Counted from the first letter of the stretch, positions 26,937 through 36,663 are shown. The stretch is 64,000 bases of DNA from Mesoflavibacter sp. (GCA_017792345.1 CP051228.1:3874148-3938147); one strand, 5' to 3'. Numbers and translations: made by a program. The notes: generated from the letters alone by a model not told the origin.

Positions 26937-27222
26937 TCTGGTCCGGTGTTGCGAGGTCGCGCCCGATATCGGTCAGTTTGCAGACCAGCCAATCGGGCTT
27001 CAGGGGATTGTTGAACCAGGGTTCCGCCCATCCCTGCTCGATACAGCTTCTGACGGTTCGGTCGCTGATCCGCTGCCCCTCATTATCGAATAGGGGCAGT
27101 TTGCCGCCGGGCTGCCGCAATCCGCGCCGCAGATAGGCCAGTTGCACCTTGGTCGGCCTGGCACCACCGCGAATGGCTGTCGGCTTCACATCTTTTAGCG
27201 ATATGACCTTGGGTTGCGTCAT
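26926..27222 (-). CDS. Conserved-looking small protein, 98 residues, unknown function
   Basis: The open frame extends further upstream, but ATG 27222 has AGGA at the right distance and gives a compact 98-residue protein starting MTQPKVISLKDVKP. Residues 25-70 include VQLAYLRRGLRQPGGKLPLF and DRTVRSCIEQGWAEPW, which suggests a small winged-helix-like fold with a tip loop. The C-terminal part (WLVCKLTDIGRDLA) fits a last helix or strand. I do not recognise the family. Its 3' end overlaps the ggt start by 11 nt. It might be a DNA-binding or adaptor protein; this is inferred only from predicted shape. Confidence 0.65.
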   Translation of the reverse strand: MTQPKVISLKDVKPTAIRGGARPTKVQLAYLRRGLRQPGGKLPLFDNEGQRISDRTVRSCIEQGWAEPWFNNPLKPDWLVCKLTDIGRDLATPDQNDA

Positions 27223-27308
27223 TGTTCCTGCCGTAGCTGCCCCCTCAACCGGTATCGTAAGGGAAGCCGCAGGAATTGGGCAAGTATGCAGGCGCGATGC
27301 GGCGGCAG

Positions 27309-28166
27309 TCAGAGCGCCACGCCCAAGCGTCCAGCCAGATCCTGGATGAATTGCCAGGCGACCCGGCCGGAACGTGCGCCGCGCGTAACGGTCCATTCTA
27401 CCGCCATCGGCCGCCATTCCTCTTCCGTGATGGGCAGGTCATAGGCCTCTACATAACCCCGGATCATGCTGAAATAGGTTTGCTGGTCGCAGGAATGGAA
27501 GCCCAGCCACAGGCCGAACCGGTCGGACAGGGACACTTTCTCCTCGACCGCCTCGGACGGGTTCACGGCCGTCGACCGCTCGTTTTCGATCATGTCTCGC
27601 GGCATCAGGTGGCGGCGGTTCGACGTTGCATAGAAAAGGACATTCTCCGGCCGGCCCTCGACCCCGCCTTCGAGCACAGCCTTCAAGGATTTATAGGCCG
27701 CGTCCTGCCCGTCGAACGACAGGTCGTCACAGAACAGAATGAAACGGCGGTCGCTCCCGCGCAGCAGGCTGAGAAGCTTCGGCAGGCTGGGTATGTCTTC
27801 ACGGTGCAGTTCGATCAGAGCAAGGGCGCCCCCGACCTCCTTGTTCACCGCGGCATGAGCGGCCTTGACCAGAGAACTCTTCCCGGCGCCGCGTGCGCCC
27901 CACAGCAAGGCGTTGTTTGCCGGGAGTTTCTTCGCGAAGCGTCGTGTGTTCTCCAGCATCTGATCGCGCTGCAGGTTAACCCCTTGCAGCAGGGCGATAT
28001 CCACGCGATTGACCTTGGCGACGGGATCCAGCCGTTCCGTCTCCGCATTCCAAACGAAGGCATCCGAATCCGCGGCGACCGCGAAGGGCGGTCTGGCCTC
28101 CGGCGCGATGCGGTCGAGCGCGTCGGCGATGCGTTTCAGGAGGTCCGTCGTTTCGCGGTCGGTCAT
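27309..28166 (-). CDS. DUF815-type AAA+ ATPase
   Basis: The 285-residue protein has Walker A GARGAGKSSL near residue 90, Walker B RFILFCDDLSF near residue 140 and an arginine-bearing ATSNRRHLMP sensor region. This is the layout of the DUF815 family of single-domain AAA+ ATPases. The N-terminal helix (LLKRIADALDRIAPE) precedes a short linker common in the family. The biochemical role of DUF815 is not established. It lies divergently next to yajC-secD-secF, a frequent alphaproteobacterial neighbourhood. The start at 28166 lies 205 nt from yajC on the opposite strand, so promoters probably sit in the shared gap. Confidence 0.9.
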   Translation of the reverse strand: MTDRETTDLLKRIADALDRIAPEARPPFAVAADSDAFVWNAETERLDPVAKVNRVDIALLQGVNLQRDQMLENTRRFAKKLPANNALLWGARGAGKSSLVKAAHAAVNKEVGGALALIELHREDIPSLPKLLSLLRGSDRRFILFCDDLSFDGQDAAYKSLKAVLEGGVEGRPENVLFYATSNRRHLMPRDMIENERSTAVNPSEAVEEKVSLSDRFGLWLGFHSCDQQTYFSMIRGYVEAYDLPITEEEWRPMAVEWTVTRGARSGRVAWQFIQDLAGRLGVAL

Positions 28167-28371
28167 GGGATGTATCCGGTTGTGTCGCCGTTGCAGGTTC
28201 GGGCGGGAAGGGCGGCGAGCCTATCGCCGTCCCCTTGTGCGGTCAATCGCGCGGAAAACCGGCGCTCGGGTCGTTTCGCGGCATTGCACTTTCGCCAACT
28301 GTCCGTATAGTCCCCGGCGACTTGCTTGCCGGGGCATCCCGGTGATTTCCTCGACGATTGGGAGCGTATTC

Positions 28372-28779
28372 ATGTTCATTTCGACCGCTTATGCACAGGA
28401 ACAGGCAGCGGGCGCCGCCGGTGGTGGCCTTTTGGAAATGTTCCTGCCGCTCATCCTGATTTTTGCGATCTTCTATTTCCTGCTGATCCGTCCGCAACAG
28501 AAGCGCCAAAAAGCGCATCAGGCGAAACTGGCGGCGGCCCGTCGCGGCGACAAGGTCGTCCTGGGCGGCGGCATGCTGGGCACGGTGACGAAGGTTCAGG
28601 ACGAGAACGAAATCGTCGTGAAGATTGCCGAGAATGTCGAGGTGAAGGTCCTGAAGCACACGCTGATGGACGTCGTCTCGAAGACCGAGCCCGCGAAGGA
28701 TGCGCCGCCGCAGCCGGCCAATGAATCCGGCGAAGAGAAGAAAAGCCTGATCGGAACGCTGTTCGGCAAGAAGAAGTAA
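28372..28779 (+). CDS. yajC: Preprotein translocase subunit YajC
   Basis: The product is 135 residues from ATG 28372, which has GGGAG 8 nt upstream. After a short N-terminus there is one transmembrane helix (LLEMFLPLILIFAIFYFLLI, residues about 21-40), directly followed by RPQQKRQKAH, the family hallmark. A small beta-rich domain (GDKVVLGGGMLGTVTKV) and an acidic/lysine tail follow. YajC associates with SecDF in the inner membrane and supports Sec-dependent export. It leads the yajC-secD-secF cluster and is probably cotranscribed with it. Confidence 0.95.
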   Translation: MFISTAYAQEQAAGAAGGGLLEMFLPLILIFAIFYFLLIRPQQKRQKAHQAKLAAARRGDKVVLGGGMLGTVTKVQDENEIVVKIAENVEVKVLKHTLMDVVSKTEPAKDAPPQPANESGEEKKSLIGTLFGKKK

Positions 28780-28829
28780 TCCCGGTTCCCCGAACCGGTA
28801 TTCCATTCACAGACTGACGGACCTTCCGC

Positions 28830-30443
28830 ATGTTGCAGTTCCCCGCCTGGAAAAAGGCCCTGATCGCCATTCTGTCCCTGTTGGGCATCCTTTATGCCGC
28901 GCCGAACGCGACCGGCCCGTGGCAGTTCGACGGATACCCGACCTGGGCACCCGGTAAACCGATGAGCCTGGGCCTGGATTTGAAGGGCGGTGCCCATATC
29001 CTGGTCGAGGTCGAGACGGAATCGGTCGTTTGGGAGAGCATGGAATCCACGGAGGAATCCTTGCGGATCGGCTTCCGTGAGGCCCGTATCCGGACGACCA
29101 ATTTTACGCAGAACCAGCAAGGCCTGGCGATCACCTTCGGTTTGCGCGACGCGGCGGATTTGGACGCCGCGCGTCAGGTGATTTCGGAGAACGCGCCGAC
29201 ATATGACGTGTCGCTTGTCGGCGACAAACAATTCCGCCTGACCTTGCCGGAATCCGAAGTCCAGGCGATCAATCAGCGTACGATGTCCCAGTCTCTCGAG
29301 GTCGTGACGCGGCGTGTCAACGCATTGGGCCTGACCGAGCCGACGATCCAGCGGCAGGGCCAGGATCGGATTCTGATCCAGGTCCCGGGCCTGTCCGATA
29401 CGGAGCAGTTGAAGGCCATTCTGAACGCCCAGGCGAAGCTGAGCTTCCATCTGGCCGACTTTGAACGGATGCCGTCGGCGGTTCAGTCCGGCCGCCCGCC
29501 ACCCGGCTACATCCTGGTGCCGTCACAGCAGAAGGCGGCGGATGGCAGCCCGGCACAGATGTACCTGGTGACCAAACAATCCTATGTTTCCGGCGAGAAC
29601 CTGGACAATGCCCAGGCGACTTTCCAGGACGGCCAGCCCGTCGTGTCTTTCACCTTCGACGCATCGGGCGGTCAGCGTTTCGGCCGCGTGACGCAGGAGA
29701 ATGTCGGTGGGTTCCTGGCCATCGTCCTCGATGACGAAGTGATCAGTGCCCCGCAGATCCGCACCGCGATCCTGGGCGGCAGCGGCGTAATCACAGGCAA
29801 TTTCACCCTGCAGGGCGCGCAGGATCTGTCGCTTCTGCTGCGGGCGGGGGCGTTGCCGGCCAAGATGGACCCGGTCGAGGAACGCACCGTCGGGCCGGGC
29901 TTGGGGCAGGATTCAATTGACGCCGGCAGTTTGGCCGCGATCATCGGGCTGGCCCTTGTGGTCGTCTATATGACGGCCAGCTACGGCCGGTTCGGGGTCT
30001 ATGCCAATATCGCGCTGGTCCTGAACCTCGTCCTCATCATCGGTATATTGTCGGCCTTGGGCGCGACGCTGACCCTGCCGGGTATCGCAGGGATCGTTCT
30101 GACGGTCGGCATGGCGGTCGACGCCAATGTGCTGATCTTCGAGCGTATCCGTGAAGAAGCCGGACTGGGCCGGACGGTCATGAATGCGGTGGAAGCCGGT
30201 TACAAGCGGGCCCTCACAACCATCATCGATGCCAACCTGACGACGCTGATCGCGGCGGTCCTGCTGTTCGCGTTCGGTGCCGGGCCGATCCGGGGCTTTG
30301 CCATCACGCTGGCGATCGGGCTCGTCACCTCGATGTTCACCGCGATCATGGTGACCCGCTTCTTCGTTGTTCATTACGTACGCGTCAAACGCCTGTCGGC
30401 TCTGCCGATCGCGCCGCGTACCGTCAAGGCCGAGGAGGCCTGA
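28830..30443 (+). CDS. secD: Protein translocase subunit SecD
   Basis: The 537-residue protein has an N-terminal membrane helix, a large periplasmic region with GLDLKGGAHILVEV (P1 start) and repeated SecD boxes, and five C-terminal membrane helices. The conserved sequences GMAVDANVLIFERIREE and GFAITLAIGLVTSMFTAI are in the family positions. Together with SecF it uses the proton motive force to pull proteins through SecYEG. It sits 50 nt after yajC and 3 nt before secF. Confidence 0.97.
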   Translation: MLQFPAWKKALIAILSLLGILYAAPNATGPWQFDGYPTWAPGKPMSLGLDLKGGAHILVEVETESVVWESMESTEESLRIGFREARIRTTNFTQNQQGLAITFGLRDAADLDAARQVISENAPTYDVSLVGDKQFRLTLPESEVQAINQRTMSQSLEVVTRRVNALGLTEPTIQRQGQDRILIQVPGLSDTEQLKAILNAQAKLSFHLADFERMPSAVQSGRPPPGYILVPSQQKAADGSPAQMYLVTKQSYVSGENLDNAQATFQDGQPVVSFTFDASGGQRFGRVTQENVGGFLAIVLDDEVISAPQIRTAILGGSGVITGNFTLQGAQDLSLLLRAGALPAKMDPVEERTVGPGLGQDSIDAGSLAAIIGLALVVVYMTASYGRFGVYANIALVLNLVLIIGILSALGATLTLPGIAGIVLTVGMAVDANVLIFERIREEAGLGRTVMNAVEAGYKRALTTIIDANLTTLIAAVLLFAFGAGPIRGFAITLAIGLVTSMFTAIMVTRFFVVHYVRVKRLSALPIAPRTVKAEEA

Positions 30444-30446
30444 GCC

Positions 30447-31376
30447 ATGTTGTTACGACTGCTTCCCGAAAACGTGAACGTCAACTTCATGGCCCGCCGC
30501 AAGATCGCCTTTGCGTTCTCGCTGCTACTGGTCGTCGGTTCCATCGCGCTATTTGGCACACGCGGCCTGAATCTGGGCATCGACTTCCTGGGCGGGACGA
30601 TGATCGAGGTCAAGACGGAGCAGGGCCAAGGTGTGGAGGAATTCCGCGCGGTCATGTCGGATCTGGGCCTCGGTGACGTGCAGATTCAAGAGTTCGGCGC
30701 GGTCGACGATTTGCTGATCCGCATCCAGCGTCAGCCCGGCGACGACGCCGCACAGCAGGCTGCCTTGGCCACCGCGAAACAGGCAATCGACGGGATGGTG
30801 GTCGAGTATCGCCGCGTCGAAGTTGTCGGTCCGACCGTCGGCAGTGAACTGCAGGAAGCGGCGATCTACGCCATCTGCTTCGCGCTGGGGGCGATCCTGA
30901 TCTATATCTGGTTCCGCTTCGAATGGCAGTTCAGCGTGTGTGCGATTGTCGCGCTTATCCATGACGTGATCACCACGGTCGGCTTGTTCGCGCTGTTGCA
31001 GTTGGAATTCAATCTGGCAACCGTGGCGGCGGTCCTGACCATCGCGGGCTATTCGATCAACGATACCGTCGTCGTCTTCGACCGGGTGCGCGAGAATATT
31101 CGCAAGTACAAGACGATGCCCTTCGAGGGCCTGACCAATCTGGCAATCAATCAGACGCTGTCGCGAACCCTGATGACCTCAGTGACGACGCTGGTTGCCC
31201 TGGTGGCCCTGTCGATCTTCGGTGGCGAGGTGATCCGCGACTTCTCGATCGCGCTGATCTGGGGCGTGGTGATCGGCACCTATTCGTCGATCCTGGTTGC
31301 CGTGCCGATGCTGCTGACGTTGGAGCCGCATCGCGGCGAAGAAGCCGGGTCGGGCGACGCAGAACAGACGGCCTGA
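30447..31376 (+). CDS. secF: Protein translocase subunit SecF
   Basis: The 309-residue protein has the SecF start (NVNFMARRKIAFAFSLLL), GIDFLGGTMIEVK, a short periplasmic domain and the five-helix RND-like region with YSINDTVVVFDRVREN. It pairs with SecD in the membrane. The gene starts 3 nt after the secD stop. The charged, acidic C-terminal tail is unremarkable. Confidence 0.97.
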   Translation: MLLRLLPENVNVNFMARRKIAFAFSLLLVVGSIALFGTRGLNLGIDFLGGTMIEVKTEQGQGVEEFRAVMSDLGLGDVQIQEFGAVDDLLIRIQRQPGDDAAQQAALATAKQAIDGMVVEYRRVEVVGPTVGSELQEAAIYAICFALGAILIYIWFRFEWQFSVCAIVALIHDVITTVGLFALLQLEFNLATVAAVLTIAGYSINDTVVVFDRVRENIRKYKTMPFEGLTNLAINQTLSRTLMTSVTTLVALVALSIFGGEVIRDFSIALIWGVVIGTYSSILVAVPMLLTLEPHRGEEAGSGDAEQTA

Positions 31377-31410
31377 TCCGACTCCCTCAGTTCCGAAAGG
31401 AGACGAGGCG

Positions 31411-31785
31411 ATGGATATTACGCCCGCTGTCCCTGACAGCCGCATGATGATCGATTCCTATGGTCCGGGCCGGTTTCAGGTCCGTGGCAGGGCCCATGCC
31501 GGATCGTTGATCGTGATGCCGGGCGCGGTTCTGGAATGGCCGGTGCCTTCGGTATCGGACCTGACGCTGGAGTCCCTTACCGCAATCCGCGATGCATCGC
31601 CGCCGCTGGATATTCTTCTGCTCGGCACGGGCGAGAAGATGGCACTGGTCCCTTCCGCGCTGCGCAAGGAAATCCGGGCTGCCGGTATCTCCATGGATAT
31701 CATGGATACCGGCGCGGCCTGCCGGACGTTCAACGTCCTGATGGTCGAAGGCCGCCGCGCCGCCGCTGCGCTGATCGCGCTCTAG
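31411..31785 (+). CDS. Mth938-like domain protein (DUF498/NDUFAF3-like fold)
   Basis: The 124-residue protein matches the Mth938-like family: an early IDSYGPGRFQVRG, a central PPLDILLLGTGEKMALVP loop and a late DTGAACRTFNVLMVEGR. Mitochondrial relatives (NDUFAF3) help assemble respiratory complex I; the bacterial role is not firmly established. AAGGAGA precedes ATG 31411. It follows secF by 34 nt, a conserved alphaproteobacterial order, and its stop overlaps the convergent kinase gene by 4 nt. A NDUFAF6-like gene 2.6 kb away may be functionally related. Confidence 0.88.
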   Translation: MDITPAVPDSRMMIDSYGPGRFQVRGRAHAGSLIVMPGAVLEWPVPSVSDLTLESLTAIRDASPPLDILLLGTGEKMALVPSALRKEIRAAGISMDIMDTGAACRTFNVLMVEGRRAAAALIAL

Positions 31786-33335
31786 CCCTCCTCGAACGTT
31801 TCCGCGATGTCCGGTAGCTTAACCGTTACCGTGGTCCCGACATCGACCGTGCTTTCCAGGTCGATCGTGCCGCCATGCTGGTGGACCAGTTCACGGGCGA
31901 GGGGAAGACCCAGGCCGGTACCGTCCTTCGCCTTGCCTATGGCATAGCGCGACTGTTCGAAGGGGACGAATACGCGGGCCAGATCCGGTTCGGGAATGCC
32001 GACGCCGGTGTCGCGCACCTGAAGGATGATCCAGGGTCTTTCGCGACGCGCGATGATTTCGACCGAGCCGCCGGGATCTGTGTATTTCAGGGAATTGGAA
32101 ACCAGGTTCAAAAGGATCTGCCGCACGCGCCTTGCGTCGCCGATCAGCGGCGGCAAATCCTTCGCGACTTGGGTGGTAATGGCCAGCGAGGCCTTGGTCG
32201 CCCTGGGCGCCATGATCGCGACCGAATCTTGAATGATCTCGGCCAAATCCATCGGCGCGCGGGCAATGTTCAGCTTGCCGGCGTCCAGCTTGGCGATATC
32301 CAGAATGTCGTCGATCAATTGAAGCAGCATCACGGCGCTCTTCCGAACGTCGCCAAGATAGTCGAAATAAGTGGGCGAGCCGATCGGCCCATGCGGCTCC
32401 ATTTGGATCAGCTCCGTGAAACCGATGATGCTGTTCAGGGGGGTGCGAAGTTCGTGGCTCATATTTGCCAGGAAGCGTGATTTTGCCCGGTTGGCCGCCT
32501 CGGCGGCGTCTTTGGTCTTATGCAGTTCCAGCTCGGCGGCCTTGCGACCGGTGATTTCCTGCACCGTGCCTTCATAGAACAGAGGCTGCCCGCTCTCGTC
32601 CCTTACCAGATGCGCGTTCTCCGAAACCCAGATGCGCTCCCGGGTCTTGTGGCGGTAGACTTCGGATTCGAAGTCTTTGACCGATCCGAACTCGTCCATC
32701 TGGCGGCTGAATTCGGCACGACGGTTTGGGTCCACATACCATTCCGTTGCGATGTCCTGAACGGCGCGAAGTAGGTCGTCCTCGCTGTCATAGCCGTTAA
32801 GTCGATACAGCGCCGGATTCGATCGCAACTGCTTGCCGTCCAAGGACGAGCGATAGATGCCCTCGGTCGCGCGTTCGAAGATGCGTTGGTAATCCGCTTC
32901 GGTCTCTGACAGTTTCGCCTGGGTTTCCAGCAACTCCGTCACATCTGTCATCGACCCGACATAGCCGATCAGTTCGCCTTGCGCATCGCGCAGCTCAGAC
33001 GCGTTTTCGCTGACCCAGAAAAGCGATCCGTCGCGGCGTACGGCGCGGCTGATGAACGCCCGGACCGTACCGGTCTTGGCAATACGCCTCCGAAACCGGT
33101 CGCGGTCCAACGGGTCGTGATAGAAGCTTCCGGACGATCGGCCTTCCGTCAGCAATTGGATGGCCGAATCGTACCCCAGCATCTGTACCAGGGATAAATT
33201 GACGAAGCGGTACTGGCCGTCCAGGGAAGTCTCAAACAACCCGACGCCCGCAAGATCGATCATATGCCGCAGGTTGCGATAGGCGGGCGGGTCGCGCGAA
33301 ACGGTGGTTTCGTCTTTGGATTTGCCCTCACTCAT
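31782..33335 (-). CDS. PAS-domain sensor histidine kinase
   Basis: The 517-residue soluble protein has two PAS/PAC units (about residues 22-145 and 145-275), then HisKA with FLANMSHELRTPLNSIIGF carrying the phospho-accepting His, and a HATPase domain with NLVSNSLKYTDPGG (N box), DTGVGIPEPDLARVF (G1) and DGTGLGLPLARELV (G2). No transmembrane helix is visible, so it senses a cytoplasmic signal or works through PAS ligands. No response regulator lies beside it, so it is an orphan kinase. It converges on the Mth938-like gene. Confidence 0.93.
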   Translation of the reverse strand: MSEGKSKDETTVSRDPPAYRNLRHMIDLAGVGLFETSLDGQYRFVNLSLVQMLGYDSAIQLLTEGRSSGSFYHDPLDRDRFRRRIAKTGTVRAFISRAVRRDGSLFWVSENASELRDAQGELIGYVGSMTDVTELLETQAKLSETEADYQRIFERATEGIYRSSLDGKQLRSNPALYRLNGYDSEDDLLRAVQDIATEWYVDPNRRAEFSRQMDEFGSVKDFESEVYRHKTRERIWVSENAHLVRDESGQPLFYEGTVQEITGRKAAELELHKTKDAAEAANRAKSRFLANMSHELRTPLNSIIGFTELIQMEPHGPIGSPTYFDYLGDVRKSAVMLLQLIDDILDIAKLDAGKLNIARAPMDLAEIIQDSVAIMAPRATKASLAITTQVAKDLPPLIGDARRVRQILLNLVSNSLKYTDPGGSVEIIARRERPWIILQVRDTGVGIPEPDLARVFVPFEQSRYAIGKAKDGTGLGLPLARELVHQHGGTIDLESTVDVGTTVTVKLPDIAETFEEG

Positions 33336-33454
33336 GCAAACTCATTCCCCCGGCACGGCCCCCCAGCCGTTCAGCCCCCGATCACGAAGGCCGATTAGTA
33401 GTAGCTGCAATCCGGAACCTTGCCAATTGTAAGCTTATCGCGTTCATTGCGGCG

Positions 33455-34414
33455 ATGAAACGCGCGCCCGACCAGACCATCGATCCCCCGCAGCTCGCCG
33501 CGCGCATCACGCGGGAAAGCGCCTCCAACCTCTGGTTCGTGGGCCAGGCGCTCGACGCCCGGAAGCGGCGGTTGTTCGAAGCCTCCTATGCCAGCATGCG
33601 AGTGATTGACGATTTCGTGGACGACGATTTCCTGTCGCTGAACGAGGCGGACCGGGAAACCCGGCGGCCGGCGGCTTTGACCTATGTCGAAACCTGGCGC
33701 GATGCCGCCATGGATGCCCTTGCCGGATGCGCGCCGCGCGACGGATTGAACGAACGCGACCATACCGTCCTGGAAGCGCTGCGGCTGTCGGCGCGTGTCA
33801 GTGACGTTCCGCCCGATCCGTGGCAGCGCCTGGCGGAGGCGATGGCCTTCGACGTAAGAGAAGGGCCCCTGGAGACATGGGCGGATTTTGACCGCTACTG
33901 CGAAGGGGCCACTGTCGCGCCCGCGACCGTGTTTCTGTACGTATTGCAGGCACAGCGGTCGGGTGATGAGTGCCTGTGTGCGGCCCGTTCCGCGGAAAGC
34001 CTGGCGACACAGGCGCGGGACATGGCGATTTTCTGTTATCTGGTCCATATCATGCGCGATTTCGCCAAGGACGCAGCGCGGGGCGGGCAGTTGATCACGA
34101 TCCCCCGGGCTTGCTTCGAGGCCCATGGAATCGACCGGGAAACCGTGACGGCGGATTCCGGCCGTACCCTGGACCTCTTGCGAGATCTGTCCGAGAGGGC
34201 TGACCGCCGCCGGATTGCCGCTCGCGCCATGGCGGACGGTCTGATCCCGGCCCTGGGATCAATAGAAGGTCGCATTCTGAATGCGTTGCTGACCATCTAT
34301 GAACGGATGCATGACAGTCTGAAAGTCGATCCGTCGCCGTCGCGGGACCGGGCTTCGCTGACCGAGAATCTGCGGACTACCCTGGCCCGTCAGTTGGGAT
34401 TGGCGCTGCCGTGA
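33455..34414 (+). CDS. Squalene/phytoene synthase family protein
   Basis: The 319-residue protein shows the all-helical isoprenoid synthase pattern: YASMRVIDDFVDDDF (first Asp-rich motif) near residue 50, YCEGATVAPATVFLYVL mid-protein, and a second Asp-rich helix LVHIMRDFAKDAARGGQ near residue 200 followed by ITIPRACFEAHGI. Both Asp motifs are intact, so head-to-head condensation of prenyl diphosphates (squalene, presqualene or phytoene type) is plausible. It is not in a hopanoid gene cluster, so I do not assign HpnC or HpnD. The start has a weak ribosome binding site. Its end overlaps the next gene by 4 nt (GTGA). Confidence 0.8.
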   Translation: MKRAPDQTIDPPQLAARITRESASNLWFVGQALDARKRRLFEASYASMRVIDDFVDDDFLSLNEADRETRRPAALTYVETWRDAAMDALAGCAPRDGLNERDHTVLEALRLSARVSDVPPDPWQRLAEAMAFDVREGPLETWADFDRYCEGATVAPATVFLYVLQAQRSGDECLCAARSAESLATQARDMAIFCYLVHIMRDFAKDAARGGQLITIPRACFEAHGIDRETVTADSGRTLDLLRDLSERADRRRIAARAMADGLIPALGSIEGRILNALLTIYERMHDSLKVDPSPSRDRASLTENLRTTLARQLGLALP

Positions 34415-35274
34415 CCCTGTCATTCAACGATGATGACCTGGAATACTGCGCCGGTCTGGTGCGGGAAGGCGACCCGGACCGTTTCGCCGCTGCCATGTTA
34501 GCCCCGATGCCGCAGCGCGCCTATCTGATCAGCGTCTACGCGTTCAATTTGGAAATCTCGAAACTGCGGGAAACGGTCCGCGAGGCGATGCTGGGTGAGA
34601 TCCGGCTGCAATGGTGGCGCGACGCGGTCGCCGAATGCGTGGCGGGGACGCCCCGGCGTCATCAGGTCGTCCATCCGTTGGCGGTGACGCTCCAGGCGGC
34701 CGGACTGCCACAGGAAGTTCTTCTTGAGGCTATCGATATCCGGTCCGCGGATCTCGACGATCTGCCGCCGGCCAACGAGGCCGCGTTGCAGCGCTATGTG
34801 GAGGCAAGCGGCGGCGCGATCGGGGAGATTGCGCTGCGCTGCCTTTTGCCTGCCGGCGATGAACCGAGGGATTGGGCAGCGGGTAGGGCGGCCGGGCGAG
34901 CCTGGGCTTGGATAGGCCTAGCCCGCGGATTGCACCCGCATCGGATCTTGGGCAGGCGGACCGTGCCGGCATCGATCCTCAAAGCCTCGCCCGAACTTGA
35001 TCTGGCTATCGAGCGGGCCGAGATGTCGCCCGCGGTGCGCGACTGGGTCCGCTGGTTGGTCGATCAAGCGAAGCAGGATCTGGCCATCGTGCGGACATCC
35101 GCCAAAGACCGCCGGGCCCGACCGGTACTGGCGCAGGCCCGACTTGCGTCGATCTATGCCGACAGATTGGAACGGGGCGGGTTCGATCCGTTTCAGCCGG
35201 AAAGAAACACGATGGGACAGGCGCGGCGTGCCCTGGCCCTTGCCGGGGTCTCGATGCTGGGCCGCGTCGTCTGA
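34411..35274 (+). CDS. NDUFAF6-like squalene/phytoene synthase-fold protein
   Basis: This 287-residue protein belongs to the same fold as its neighbour but lacks the canonical Asp-rich pairs. The diagnostic stretch AYLISVYAFNLEISKLRETV followed by LGEIRLQWWRDAVAE matches the NDUFAF6-like branch, whose mitochondrial members aid complex I assembly and are not thought to be active synthases. The GTG start overlaps the previous stop, so translation is coupled. Having an apparently active synthase and a degenerate paralogue in one operon is notable. A moonlighting or structural role is inferred, not shown. Confidence 0.82.
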   Translation: MTLSFNDDDLEYCAGLVREGDPDRFAAAMLAPMPQRAYLISVYAFNLEISKLRETVREAMLGEIRLQWWRDAVAECVAGTPRRHQVVHPLAVTLQAAGLPQEVLLEAIDIRSADLDDLPPANEAALQRYVEASGGAIGEIALRCLLPAGDEPRDWAAGRAAGRAWAWIGLARGLHPHRILGRRTVPASILKASPELDLAIERAEMSPAVRDWVRWLVDQAKQDLAIVRTSAKDRRARPVLAQARLASIYADRLERGGFDPFQPERNTMGQARRALALAGVSMLGRVV

Positions 35275-35277
35275 CGC

Positions 35278-36663
35278 CTATTCGGCAGCCCGCGAATCGT
35301 CTACCGGACCGACCCAGCCCGCCAGATCCTCCAGGGCACGGGCGGATATCGCCGCCTTGCGATCCCGGCCGCGTTTCCGGGTTTTCTTTTTGTCGTCGCC
35401 CGGCAGGGGCGGGAACAGGCCGAAATTGACATTCATCGGCTGGAAGGTCTCCGCTTCGGCCCCACCGGTGATATGGGCCAGAAGCGCCCCCAGTGCCGTT
35501 GTCTCCGGCGGGCGGGCAGGAGTGGCACCCAATTTTTCTTCCGCCGCAAAGCGCCCGGCCAACAGACCGATGGCGGCCGATTCCACATAGCCTTCGACGC
35601 CGGTGACCTGCCCCGCGAAGCGGACATTCGGGCGCGCTTTCAGGCGCAGGACCTGGTCCAGAAGGCGCGGGCTGTTCAGGAACGTATTGCGGTGAATGCC
35701 GCCCAGCCGTGCGAATTCCGCCTTCTCAAGCCCCGGGATCATCCGGAAGATATCGGTCTGGGCGCCGTATTTCAGCTTCGTTTGAAAGCCGACGATGTTA
35801 TAGAGCGTGCCGAGTTTGTTGTCCTGGCGCAGCTGGACGACGGCGTGGGGCCGGCTGTCGGTGCGCGGATCGGTCAGGCCGACCGGCTTCATCGGGCCGA
35901 AGCGCAGCGTTTCCCGGCCGCGTTCGGCCATGACCTCGATGGGCAGACAGCCTTCGAAATAGGGCGTGTCCTTCTCCCATTCCTTGAAGACGGTTTTCTC
36001 ACCCGCGATCAAGGCGTCGATGAAGGCTTCGTATTCCGCCTCGGTCATCGGGCAATTGATATAGTCCTTGCCGTCGCCGCCATCGGTCGATTTGTCGTAC
36101 CGGGACTGAAACCAGGCCTTGTCGAAATCAATGCTGTCGCGGTGAACGATCGGGGCGATGGCGTCGAAGAAGGCCAGTTGCGCTTCGTCCGTCGTTTCCA
36201 GAATGGACTGGGTCAGCGTGGCGGAGGTGAGCGGACCCGTAGCCGCAATAACGCTGTCCCATTCCTCGGGCGCGGGCAGGGCGGTCACCTCGCCGCGCTG
36301 AATGGTGACGTTCGGGTGGTTCTCAAGCGCTTCCGTTACCAAGCGCGAAAACTCGTCGCGATCGACCGCCAAGGCGCCGCCGGCGGGAACCTTCGCCCGG
36401 TCGCCCATGGTCAGGATAAGAGAGCCCGCGCGCCGCATTTCCTCATGCAGCAGGCCGACGGCGTTTCCGGCCGGATCGTCGGACCGGAAGGAGTTGGAAC
36501 AGACCAGCTCCGCGAAGCCATCCGTGTGATGCGCGTCGGTCTTCCGGACGGGCCGCATTTCGCACAAGGTCACCTCGATGCCGCGTTGCGCGACCTGCCA
36601 GGCGGCTTCGCTGCCGGCAAGTCCGCCGCCGATAACCAGAACCTTCGCGTCTTTGTTGCTCAT
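35278..36663 (-). CDS. trmFO: tRNA methylenetetrahydrofolate-dependent m5U54 methyltransferase
   Basis: The 461-residue protein has the FAD-binding start [53 protein letters not shown] and the C-terminal [14 protein letters not shown]. These are hallmarks of TrmFO, which makes ribothymidine at tRNA position 54 using methylene-THF and FAD. An upstream ATG at 36672 is in frame, but GGACGGA ends directly in front of it and lies 9 nt from ATG 36663, so the latter is the better start. The last ~50 residues hold a basic [12 protein letters not shown] stretch. The gene converges on the NDUFAF6-like gene. Confidence 0.95.
   Translation of the reverse strand: MSNKDAKVLVIGGGLAGSEAAWQVAQRGIEVTLCEMRPVRKTDAHHTDGFAELVCSNSFRSDDPAGNAVGLLHEEMRRAGSLILTMGDRAKVPAGGALAVDRDEFSRLVTEALENHPNVTIQRGEVTALPAPEEWDSVIAATGPLTSATLTQSILETTDEAQLAFFDAIAPIVHRDSIDFDKAWFQSRYDKSTDGGDGKDYINCPMTEAEYEAFIDALIAGEKTVFKEWEKDTPYFEGCLPIEVMAERGRETLRFGPMKPVGLTDPRTDSRPHAVVQLRQDNKLGTLYNIVGFQTKLKYGAQTDIFRMIPGLEKAEFARLGGIHRNTFLNSPRLLDQVLRLKARPNVRFAGQVTGVEGYVESAAIGLLAGRFAAEEKLGATPARPPETTALGALLAHITGGAEAETFQPMNVNFGLFPPLPGDDKKKTRKRGRDRKAAISARALEDLAGWVGPVDDSRAAE

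Noticed and set aside
33455-34414. Assignment as hopanoid gene hpnC or hpnD
   Set aside because: No other hopanoid genes are nearby, and the motifs only support the broad squalene/phytoene synthase family.
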